21,511 bases of DNA from positions 1 through 21,511 of the IMG/VR virus record IMGVR_UViG_3300020401_000115, one strand, 5' to 3'. The notes under the pieces were generated by a model. That model ran no database searches. It saw only the letters and a program-made list of their open reading frames with translations, and had not been told where the DNA came from. Positions 14,919-19,128 of this stretch are shown here, piece by piece. The translations under genes were made by a program, and so were the position numbers. Source of the stretch: a virus. Each line of letters opens with the position of its first letter. Position 1 is the first letter of the stretch.

Positions 14919-15136
14919 TGTTCCTTTGGTTCTTTCCACCCCTCTGCTCTCATGGCATCTTCTACATTCTTTAATGTAAATGAACGCCCATAGTGTGCTT
15001 CTACTGCCTGACGCACGTAAAAGACATCACTGTGAGGGATATGTAAGCGGTCTAATGAGTTGGTACGTATAGCTTCATAGAATGCATCAAGTACATTGTC
15101 TGTGTATAGTTTTACTGATTTTTTAGATTTTGTCAA
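14915..15136 (-). CDS. first gene of the leftward operon, unknown
   Basis: A 73-aa protein: basic start (TKSKKSVKLYTDNVLDAFYE), middle helix (AIRTNSLDRLHIPHSDVFYV) and RQAVEAHYGRSFTLKNVEDA. The helical pattern with YGR.FTLKNVEDAMRAEGW resembles a winged-helix end but no family is recognised. The start is TTG at 15136, with AGGA eight bases upstream; no ATG exists near it. It is the first gene after the consensus promoter at 15309-15281, about 138 nt downstream of the expected start site, so a regulator of the late operon is a reasonable guess only. Confidence 0.62.
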   Translation of the reverse strand: MTKSKKSVKLYTDNVLDAFYEAIRTNSLDRLHIPHSDVFYVRQAVEAHYGRSFTLKNVEDAMRAEGWKEPKEQ

Positions 15137-15185
15137 GGGAAAAATCCTAAAACACGTATTTAATTACGTATAGGGATACTTAACT

Positions 15186-15214
15186 ACTTACACTTATAGT
15201 GTCACATTGTAAGT
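15186..15214. repeat. nested inverted repeats in leader of leftward operon
   Basis: ACTTACA (15186-15192) pairs with TGTAAGT (15208-15214), and inside it ACACT (15190-15194) pairs with AGTGT (15198-15202) across TAT. The two pairings exclude each other, as in alternative RNA structures, and the site repeats the ACACT/AGTGT theme of the operator-like element at 15249. Confidence 0.5.
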
Positions 15215-15248
15215 GATAAATATAGATAAGTTATAAGACAGTTAAGTG

Positions 15249-15265
15249 TAACACTTTAAGTGTTA
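15249..15265. promoter_or_regulatory. 17-bp perfect palindrome, operator candidate
   Basis: TAACACTT-T-AAGTGTTA is symmetric over 8 bp per arm with a single central base. It lies about +9 to +25 relative to the start expected from the promoter at 15309-15281, a usual place for a repressor. An overlapping copy, AAGTGT-A-ACACTT, occupies 15244-15256, so two dimer sites overlap. Confidence 0.6.
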
Positions 15266-15280
15266 TTTAGTTATAGTATA

Positions 15281-15309
15281 ATTATACCAGATATGCAGAT
15301 AAGTGTCAA
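15281..15309 (-). promoter_or_regulatory. perfect-consensus sigma70 promoter of the leftward operon
   Basis: On the minus strand TTGACA (15309-15304) and TATAAT (15286-15281) are separated by exactly 17 bp. Both hexamers and the spacing match the bacterial consensus. Transcription would start near 15274 and read leftward into the gene at 15136. A promoter this strong would be used by unmodified host RNA polymerase and would need repression or timing control; operator-like palindromes lie immediately downstream. Confidence 0.82.
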
Positions 15310-15367
15310 CCCCTAAAATGCAATGCGACTCAAAATAATTTACATTAATTATAGAACTGCACAAAAA

Positions 15368-15404
15368 ATAGGCACAATATATGTATCTGCCTATATACTA
15401 GGCA
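15368..15404. repeat. three alternating TAGGCA half-sites
   Basis: ATAGGCA (15368-15374), TGCCTAT (15388-15394) and TAGGCA (15399-15404) form two mutually exclusive inverted repeats that share the middle arm: outer 7-bp with 13-nt loop, inner 6-bp with 5-nt loop. The site is about 60 bp upstream of the leftward promoter and could be an operator cluster or a switching RNA hairpin on a rightward transcript. Confidence 0.5.
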
Positions 15405-15480
15405 ATATAAATAGTGTCAGTTGCTCCTGTGGTTAACAGTGAATTTACCTAATCTGTGTATTTGTATGTACATATAACTA

Positions 15481-15580
15481 GCGCACCGGGGGGTGGCGCA
15501 TGCCCGGTGGCCTCTCTGACCGTGCGCATGATGCGTGAAGCAAGGCATATGATGCGCAGTCAGCGGCAGTCAGCCACTAG
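15481..15580. other. GC-rich palindromic block, origin or structured RNA candidate
   Basis: An abrupt GC-rich block in AT-rich DNA. CACCGGG (15484-15490) pairs with CCCGGTG (15503-15509). CGCAT-G-ATGCG is a palindrome at 15525-15535. GCGCAT (15524-15529) also pairs with ATGCGC (15552-15557). CAGTCAGC is repeated directly at 15557-15564 and 15567-15574. No open frame fits well. The mix of GC hairpins beside an AT-rich tract is what replication origins and packaging sites often show. Confidence 0.4.
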
Positions 15581-15592
15581 ATGATGTGTCTC

Positions 15593-15643
15593 TACATCCT
15601 AAGATGTAATAGATGCTGTGTTTCACCTCAGTTGTGCCAACTG
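15593..15643. repeat. two small perfect hairpins
   Basis: TACATC (15593-15598) pairs with GATGTA (15603-15608) over a CTAA loop, and CAGTTG (15629-15634) pairs with CAACTG (15638-15643) over TGC. A third of the same type, CATTGC-TTT-GCAATG, lies at 15702-15716. Either a chain of protein sites or elements of a structured transcript. Confidence 0.4.
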
Positions 15644-15676
15644 TTATGTTATCAGTTGCCATTCTGAAGGAATGAT

Positions 15677-15756
15677 GTGATGGTCAGGGTTTCTGAATCA
15701 CCATTGCTTTGCAATGCCGATGCACAAAACACCACCCACCTTCGGTGATGGTCAGG
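15677..15756. repeat. 12-bp direct repeat GTGATGGTCAGG
   Basis: Exact copies at 15677-15688 and 15745-15756, 68 bp apart start to start. The second copy shares its last G with the GTCCAA palindrome at 15756. Spaced direct repeats in a control region can be iterons or regulator sites; two copies are too few to decide. Confidence 0.5.
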
Positions 15757-15836
15757 TCCAATGTTGGACTACCTGTAACAGCAGAGCTGTTCCCCATCTG
15801 TTCCGCTACAGCAAAACTGGCCTCGTCATGTGACAT
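15684..15836 (-). CDS. doubtful 50-aa leftward ORF
   Basis: Minus-strand ATG 15836 opens a frame reading MSHDEASFAVAEQMGNSSAV and ending GWCFVHRHCKAMVIQKP. Composition looks protein-like and an AT-rich possible promoter (TATATT near 15866-15861) lies upstream. Against it: no ribosome binding site, no recognised relative, and the frame spans several DNA hairpins. It may be chance openness in a GC-richer block. Confidence 0.25.
   Translation of the reverse strand: MSHDEASFAVAEQMGNSSAVTGSPTLDLTITEGGWCFVHRHCKAMVIQKP
15756..15769. promoter_or_regulatory. palindrome GTCCAA-TG-TTGGAC, copy 1
   Basis: First of five exact cores in the window. It is in the control region about 290 bp before the first rightward gene. 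Flanks CAGG and CCTG extend the symmetry with a 3-nt bulge. Confidence 0.65.
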
Positions 15837-15858
15837 GCGAGTTTCACGCACCAACTTC

Positions 15859-15881
15859 AAAATATATATGAAATATATTTT
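15859..15881. repeat. AT-only inverted repeat
   Basis: AAAATATAT (15859-15867) is exactly complementary to ATATATTTT (15873-15881) across ATGAA. It is the most easily melted segment of the control region; possible duplex-unwinding element or leftward -10 region. Confidence 0.45.
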
Positions 15882-15963
15882 TGCAGTCACCCACGAAACG
15901 GCAAGCGCAGAGGATGGCACATCACATCATGACGCATCACGGAAAGCCGACCCCAAATACTCT

Positions 15964-16046
15964 CTCATTTGTTACGTGTTACATAAAATAATATCTCTCC
16001 CTTTAGGGTGAGAGAGATATTTTTTATTAGTAACACTTCAAATGAG
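15964..16046. repeat. 83-bp near-perfect inverted repeat before first rightward gene
   Basis: The left arm begins CTCATTTG, contains GTGTTAC and ends AATATCTCTC (15964-15999). The right arm begins GAGAGAGATATT, contains GTAACACTT and ends CAAATGAG (16010-16046). Arms match over about 35 positions with a few mismatches and one or two-base gaps. The right end touches the ribosome binding site (GGAG, 16046-16049) of the 16057 gene, so folding of the transcript would sequester it. Confidence 0.75.
15991..16025 (+). terminator. terminator-like hairpin, possible attenuator
   Basis: ATATCTCTCCCT-TT-AGGG followed by TGAGAGAGATAT forms a strong stem at the centre of the larger inverted repeat, and six T follow on the plus strand (16020-16025). 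It would stop rightward transcription just before the first rightward gene, or end a short RNA made from the control region. On the other strand the following bases are also A/T-rich, so it could act both ways. Confidence 0.55.
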
Positions 16047-16056
16047 GAGAAGTAAA

Positions 16057-16632
16057 ATGACCAACCAAAAAACCACTGCAATCGCTGTTGTCAACACTCT
16101 GGAAGCTGAAGGCGAAGCCCTTGCTGGATTGTGGAAAAACATCTGCTCTGCAGATAAGAAGAGGTTTACCAAAGCTACAAAGGCTGATGGCTTTGACACA
16201 CGGCTTGGAAAGCTGATGCTAAAGCTAAAGGCTGAAAGCGATGCTGGCCGTATCTCTTCAGCTAGACTGAAGGAGTGCCACATTCATTCCATCGACAAAC
16301 GCCGCAGAAGCGAAGCTCTGTGGTTTGTTGAAAACGAAACAGCTTGCCGTAGCTTCATCCAAGCCTCAAAGAAAGGCTTCACATCACTGACTGCTTTACA
16401 GTCAGCTATGCGGAAAGCTGATAAGTCAGCTAAAGCTGATGAACAGCCAGAGGCTGATACAGAGTCCAATGTTGGACCAACTGAGTCAGAGACTCAAGAG
16501 CAGTCAGTCAATGAACTTGACATTGTTATCATGGTTATGGAACAGTGTGGGAAGCATCACATTGCTGTTGATAAAGTATTAGAACTTCTGCAATCAGAAG
16601 TTGACAACACAAATCAAAAGGCTGTAGCATAA
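16057..16632 (+). CDS. first rightward gene, unknown early protein
   Basis: A 191-aa protein, not recognised. Residues 1-115 are a helical domain (AIAVVNTLEAEGEALAGLWK, FTKATKADGFDTRLGKLMLK, KKGFTSLTALQSAMRK). Residues 116-150 are an acidic Glu/Ser/Thr linker that contains SNVG, encoded by palindrome copy 2. Residues 150-191 form a short C-terminal domain (ELDIVIMVMEQCGKHHIAVD). Size, position and charge pattern suit a transcription or replication regulator, but no motif proves it. ATG 16057 has GGAG seven bases upstream; ATG 16042 would lie inside that site and is less likely. Its leader is the 83-bp inverted repeat with an embedded terminator, so it is probably tightly controlled. Confidence 0.75.
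   Translation: MTNQKTTAIAVVNTLEAEGEALAGLWKNICSADKKRFTKATKADGFDTRLGKLMLKLKAESDAGRISSARLKECHIHSIDKRRRSEALWFVENETACRSFIQASKKGFTSLTALQSAMRKADKSAKADEQPEADTESNVGPTESETQEQSVNELDIVIMVMEQCGKHHIAVDKVLELLQSEVDNTNQKAVA
16464..16477. promoter_or_regulatory. palindrome GTCCAA-TG-TTGGAC, copy 2 (inside a gene)
   Basis: Exact core lying in the acidic linker coding region of the 191-aa gene, read as Ser-Asn-Val-Gly. Its presence inside a gene shows that the element is not limited to intergenic leaders. Confidence 0.65.
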
Positions 16633-16648
16633 GCTACAGTCACCTTTT
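16616..16648 (+). terminator. hairpin spanning the stop codon of the 191-aa gene
   Basis: AAAAGG-CTGTAGC, loop ATAA, GCTACAG, bulge TCA, CCTTTT: a 7-bp perfect stem extended by six more pairs. The TAA stop (16630-16632) sits in the loop, and the next ribosome binding site (GGGAG, 16649-16653) follows at once. The U-tract is only four bases, so it may be a weak terminator, a processing site, or a translational coupling device. Confidence 0.5.
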
Positions 16649-16661
16649 GGGAGTAATCAAA

Positions 16662-16841
16662 ATGTTAATACAAGTATTAAAAATCCTGTTAGCTTGCATC
16701 ACCTTTGGCTTAGGCATTAGCCTAATTTGCTTATCGTTGATATTCGCTGTAACAGGTGAGCCGGAAGGCTCTGTGATAGGTATGCTTTGCGGTTTTGCAG
16801 GGCTAATGTATGGAATACATTTGAGTGATGAGGTGAAATAA
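16662..16841 (+). CDS. small two-helix membrane protein
   Basis: A 59-aa protein: hydrophobic helix about residues 3-31 (VLKILLACITFGLGISLICL..), a short GEPEGS turn, then a second helix (VIGMLCGFAGLMYGIHL). Likely an inner membrane protein with both ends on the same side. Unknown role; small early membrane proteins often modify host functions. GGGAG lies eight bases before ATG 16662. Its stop shares a base with the next ATG (TAATG). Confidence 0.7.
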   Translation: MLIQVLKILLACITFGLGISLICLSLIFAVTGEPEGSVIGMLCGFAGLMYGIHLSDEVK

Positions 16842-17080
16842 TGGCACGTAAACAATACATACCGATGGGCAAGCACAAGCCTTTAGGCTCAAGCTGGCAG
16901 TCTTTTGACCATGCTTATGGTCGAGGTCTGATGCCTGAGACACGGCCTGAGTTCCGTTGTTACGTTACAGGTCAGGCTGAAGCCGCTAAGCGTGACTATG
17001 ACGCTAGGCTGAAGCGTGAAGCACAGATGCAAGCCTTGCTTGTGCTGAAACAGGAGTTGCTCGACAAGGGTTTACTTTAG
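16841..17080 (+). CDS. 79-aa basic protein of unknown function
   Basis: The N-terminal half is polar and Gly/Pro-containing (RKQYIPMGKHKPLGSSWQSF, DHAYGRGLMPETRPEFR) and the second half a charged helix (GQAEAAKRDYDARLKREAQM). No family recognised. Translation is coupled to the membrane protein gene by a 1-bp overlap, with GAGGTGA upstream. An inverted repeat that could end transcription follows at 17089. Confidence 0.65.
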   Translation: MARKQYIPMGKHKPLGSSWQSFDHAYGRGLMPETRPEFRCYVTGQAEAAKRDYDARLKREAQMQALLVLKQELLDKGLL

Positions 17081-17088
17081 TGTGTAAC

Positions 17089-17126
17089 GTAATATATACT
17101 GATACTTTAGTGAAAGTATATATTAC
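17089..17126. repeat. 12-bp perfect inverted repeat before the 88-aa gene
   Basis: GTAATATATACT (17089-17100) is exactly complementary to AGTATATATTAC (17115-17126). Within it ATACTTT-AGTG-AAAGTAT is an alternative 7-bp stem with a 4-nt loop. It lacks G/C and a T-tract, so it looks like a regulator site or promoter element more than a terminator. Confidence 0.65.
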
Positions 17127-17145
17127 TTATACAACACTTAACTAA

Positions 17146-17159
17146 GTCCAACATTGGAC
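17146..17159. promoter_or_regulatory. palindrome GTCCAA-CA-TTGGAC, copy 3
   Basis: The centre is CA, the reverse complement of the TG in the other copies, so this one is inverted. Flanking A and T extend it to 16 bp. It lies 20 bases before the start of the 88-aa gene, between the 17089 inverted repeat and the ribosome binding site. Confidence 0.7.
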
Positions 17160-17179
17160 TAACATTAACGGAGTTAAAC

Positions 17180-17446
17180 ATGAGAATTGCTACCTATGAA
17201 GATATGTGTCAGGCTTACAGTGATGCGTTCAAGGCGTATCATGGTATTCGTCCGTCATTAGGTTTTGCTTATGATTGGACTATCGAGCAATTGGGTGAGG
17301 AAATTCTCAAGCTGGAGCAATGGGCTGAGGAAGATGCCGAGCGTGATGCTCTAGAAGAGGCACGTGCTGTGGCAAGTGTAATGGCTGTGGGCTGTCCAGA
17401 TGAGGCAACCGCACAGCGTTGGTTAGATGACGCATGGGAGATATAA
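17180..17446 (+). CDS. 88-aa acidic protein of unknown function
   Basis: Reads MRIATYEDMCQAYSDAFKAY, then a helix-rich acidic stretch LGEEILKLEQWAEEDAERDA and EEARAVASVMAVGCPDEATA. Strongly acidic, predicted all-helical, no recognised domain. Acidic mini-proteins of this size in phage early regions sometimes mimic DNA or bind host factors; that is speculation here. GGAG lies eight bases before ATG 17180; palindrome copy 3 is in the leader. Confidence 0.68.
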   Translation: MRIATYEDMCQAYSDAFKAYHGIRPSLGFAYDWTIEQLGEEILKLEQWAEEDAERDALEEARAVASVMAVGCPDEATAQRWLDDAWEI

Positions 17447-17448
17447 TC

Positions 17449-18156
17449 ATGACCTACAATCTTATCGGCACTGGCAACAATGCCAAAACAATCAAAGGTG
17501 ATGGCTCTGAGTATGTTACAGCCATCAAGTACATGCAACCATACAAGACTGTGTACCGTGGCAAGGTGCATAATCTGTGTGCTATGGCTGACAAGGCTGG
17601 CTGTGCAGAGCCATGCCTCAAAGGTGCAGGGCGTGGTCAGATGCAGTCTGTACAGCGTGGCAGGGAACGTAAGACTATGTTCTATCTGTCAGACCGTATT
17701 GGTTTCATGGATGCACTCATCAACGACATCACTGTGTTTAGTCGTAGACAGCGCAAGAATGGCATCCAGCCATGCGTTAGACTGAATGGCACTAGTGATA
17801 TTCAGTATGAGAAAACAGGTATCATGGAGCAGTTTCCAGAGGTGCAGTTTTATGACTACACAAAAATTGTCAAACGTGCCTATGCCAAACTGCCAGCCAA
17901 TTATCACCTCACATTGTCTTACAGTGAAGCTGACCCTGACTATGCAGAGCAGGTGTTGCAAGCTGTGCGAGATACAGGTGTCAATGCCGCAGTCGTATTC
18001 CGTGACAAGCTACCTGAAACATTCAAGGGCTTGCCTGTGGTAGATGGTGACAAAGACGACTTGCGCTTTCTCGACCCCAAAGGTGTTATTGTTGGTCTGA
18101 TTGCCAAAGGCAAAAAAGCCAAAGCTGATACGTCAGGATTCGTAATTGACTGCTAA
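17449..18156 (+). CDS. conserved phage protein (DUF7227-like, Cys cluster)
   Basis: A 235-aa protein of a family I recall from many phages without a known function (DUF7227 from memory). Key features: a Cys cluster C44-x7-C52-x3-C56 followed by LKGAGRGQ; a basic RKTMFYLSDRIGFMDALIND segment; RLNGTSDI (111-118); QFYDYTK (133-139); and LPANYHLTLS (148-157). The C-terminal half has alternating strands and helices (VNAAVVFRDKLPETFKGLPV, VIVGLIAKGKK). The order Cys cluster, NGTSDI, YTK, LPANYHL resembles that of Gp37/Gp68-type (DUF5131) proteins, which carry NSMSDLFH, LTKRP and LPPNVWLG, so a distant shared fold is possible. ATG 17449 has GGGAG eight bases upstream and is 2 bp after the previous stop; an upstream ATG at 17434 lies before that site. 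Confidence 0.82.
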   Translation: MTYNLIGTGNNAKTIKGDGSEYVTAIKYMQPYKTVYRGKVHNLCAMADKAGCAEPCLKGAGRGQMQSVQRGRERKTMFYLSDRIGFMDALINDITVFSRRQRKNGIQPCVRLNGTSDIQYEKTGIMEQFPEVQFYDYTKIVKRAYAKLPANYHLTLSYSEADPDYAEQVLQAVRDTGVNAAVVFRDKLPETFKGLPVVDGDKDDLRFLDPKGVIVGLIAKGKKAKADTSGFVIDC

Positions 18157-18165
18157 ACCTCTTAT

Positions 18166-18227
18166 GTATACCTTATGTGAAAAAACACTTGAATGTTTAA
18201 TGAAAGTGTTTTATCACTTAGGTATAC
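18166..18227. repeat. 62-bp long inverted repeat before the 50-aa gene
   Basis: GTATACC (18166-18172) pairs with GGTATAC (18221-18227) and AAAACACTT (18182-18190) with AAGTGTTTT (18204-18212). The parts between are nearly complementary (TTATGTGA against TCACTTA). The loop is 13 nt. It is placed like the inverted repeat at 17089: intergenic, followed by a GTCCAA palindrome, a ribosome binding site and a start. TATACT at 18223-18228 could serve as a -10. Confidence 0.7.
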
Positions 18228-18234
18228 TAGACAA

Positions 18235-18248
18235 GTCCAATGTTGGAC
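18235..18248. promoter_or_regulatory. palindrome GTCCAA-TG-TTGGAC, copy 4
   Basis: Extends to 16 bp with flanking A/T. It lies 14 bases before ATG 18263, directly against AAGGAG. In the RNA it could form a 6-bp stem with an AUGU loop next to the ribosome binding site. The internal ATG opens a three-codon frame, Met-Leu-Asp-stop, whose TAA touches the AGGAG. Confidence 0.7.
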
Positions 18249-18262
18249 TAAGGAGTTGACAC

Positions 18263-18415
18263 ATGATTAGACGTATAAATCCTGTAGCTCGTATCATGGC
18301 ACAGAACAGACGCAGGACTGCTACACAGACTGTGCCTAACAAGAAAAAGTACAATCGCAAAAAGGACAAGTACAATGCAGATAAAGCTAGAAAAGATGAA
18401 GTCACTAAAGACTAA
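18263..18415 (+). CDS. 50-aa basic protein
   Basis: Reads MIRRINPVARIMAQNRRRTA, TQTVPNKKKYNRKKDKYNAD and KARKDEVTKD. Very rich in Lys and Arg with an Arg-rich N-terminal helix, so RNA or DNA binding is likely by charge; antiterminator-type basic peptides have similar composition but no specific match is seen. AAGGAG is seven bases before ATG 18263. Overlaps the next gene by 41 bp. Confidence 0.6.
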   Translation: MIRRINPVARIMAQNRRRTATQTVPNKKKYNRKKDKYNADKARKDEVTKD

Positions 18416-18506
18416 GCCACGCAAAGCAAAGCGTGATGATTGGAAGCGTACTCGCAAAGTAATGCGACAGGCAAAGCGTGAAACACAGGAGAGATGGTAT
18501 GCGTGA
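18375..18506 (+). CDS. 43-aa highly basic peptide
   Basis: Reads MQIKLEKMKSLKTKPRKAKR then DDWKRTRKVMRQAKRETQER and WYA. Almost half the residues are Lys or Arg. It overlaps both neighbours (41 bp and 8 bp) in other frames. AAGGA is eight bases upstream. A second in-frame Met at codon 8 is possible. Reality is supported by the operon's habit of overlapping small genes but not by homology. Confidence 0.5.
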   Translation: MQIKLEKMKSLKTKPRKAKRDDWKRTRKVMRQAKRETQERWYA

Positions 18507-18684
18507 ATACAATCAGATTTTATTGGTCACAAAGGACGGTAGACAGGTGTCTATTGTGCAGGGTGATGGTATCATGGGCGAGAAAGGTAAGACCTGTGAA
18601 GTATGGATTGATGGACAGGAAGAGCCTGTAGGCTACCTGACTGCAAGAGAATTGGCTAAATATTTAGTGGAGAATGTATTATGA
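18499..18684 (+). CDS. 61-aa protein of unknown function
   Basis: Reads MREYNQILLVTKDGRQVSIV, QGDGIMGEKGKTCEVWIDGQ and EEPVGYLTARELAKYLVENV: a beta-strand-rich first half (ILLVTKDGRQVSIVQ, CEVWIDG) followed by a helix. Looks like a small folded beta domain. GGAGAG is five bases before ATG 18499. Ends in a 4-bp ATGA overlap with the next gene. Confidence 0.68.
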   Translation: MREYNQILLVTKDGRQVSIVQGDGIMGEKGKTCEVWIDGQEEPVGYLTARELAKYLVENVL

Positions 18685-19115
18685 ACAGACTTACATGGGA
18701 TAAGGACGGCTACACACAGAGAGTGCGTGTATATTGGAACTTGCACAAGAAGTGCTATTCAGTGCAGGACTGCAAGACAGGCCGTGTGGTTACACACATG
18801 AGAGGCTTCACCATAGCTGATGCCAAGTTTGTTGTCCGGCAAGGTGGCAGACAGCGTGTTCTGCGAGAGGGCAAAAAGAATGTACATGCCTTTGTGACAG
18901 GCCGTATCAGCTTGAATAATGGTGTTGCTACCATTTTCAAAGGTGCAGAGAAGGTGACATACAATCCATACAAGTATGACAGCTTTGTGACTGCAAAGGA
19001 TGAGATACCTGTGACAGATGCCTACGTTGTCACAGCAGGTAAAGGGCCAAACGGCCCTAGTATGTGGGCAATTAGAAGCAACCCTAACAAGTCCAATGTT
19101 GGACTAACACAGTAA
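18681..19115 (+). CDS. 144-aa conserved phage protein (KKNVHAFVTGR motif)
   Basis: Contains VYWNLHKKCYSVQDCKTGRV, then GGRQRVLREGKKNVHAFVTG and VTYNPYKYDSFVTAKDEIPV. I recall NLHKxCYS, RVLREGRKNVHA and NPYKYDSFV as a signature of an unannotated family in many lytic phages. Probably a small alpha/beta protein that binds nucleic acid, given its Arg/Lys/His-rich middle; function unknown. The last ten codons carry palindrome copy 5, giving KSNVGLTQ at the C-terminus, which may be an added tail. GGAG is eight bases before ATG 18681. Confidence 0.75.
   Translation: MNRLTWDKDGYTQRVRVYWNLHKKCYSVQDCKTGRVVTHMRGFTIADAKFVVRQGGRQRVLREGKKNVHAFVTGRISLNNGVATIFKGAEKVTYNPYKYDSFVTAKDEIPVTDAYVVTAGKGPNGPSMWAIRSNPNKSNVGLTQ
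19091..19104. promoter_or_regulatory. palindrome GTCCAA-TG-TTGGAC, copy 5
   Basis: Lies in the last codons of the 144-aa gene and 24 bases before ATG 19129, so it is both coding and leader. Extends to 16 bp with A/T flanks. Like copy 4 it contains ATG-TTG-GAC-TAA. Confidence 0.7.
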
Positions 19116-19128
19116 AGGAGATATTACT

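Larger units (their letters stand above)
15137..16056. other. divergent control region between the two arms
   Basis: This is the longest stretch without a confident gene. 15137-15480 is AT-rich and full of short inverted repeats around the leftward promoter. 15481-15580 turns GC-rich with strong palindromes. 15590-15770 carries several small hairpins and a 12-bp direct repeat. 15859-15881 is an AT-only inverted repeat. 15964-16046 is a long inverted repeat up to the first rightward gene. I found no convincing plus-strand sigma70 promoter, so rightward transcription may use a non-consensus promoter here. Origin or regulatory switch functions are inferences. Confidence 0.6.

Noticed and set aside
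15709-16011. 100-aa plus-strand open frame in the control region
   Set aside because: It starts at TTG without a ribosome binding site, crosses several hairpins including half of the 83-bp inverted repeat, and has an unnatural Cys/His/Ser composition. The SNVG it contains comes from the palindrome.
17419-17447. Plus-strand TATAAT before the 235-aa gene
   Set aside because: The -35 (TTGGTT) is poor, and transcription would begin inside the gene; the TATAAT is explained by the stop codon and spacer.
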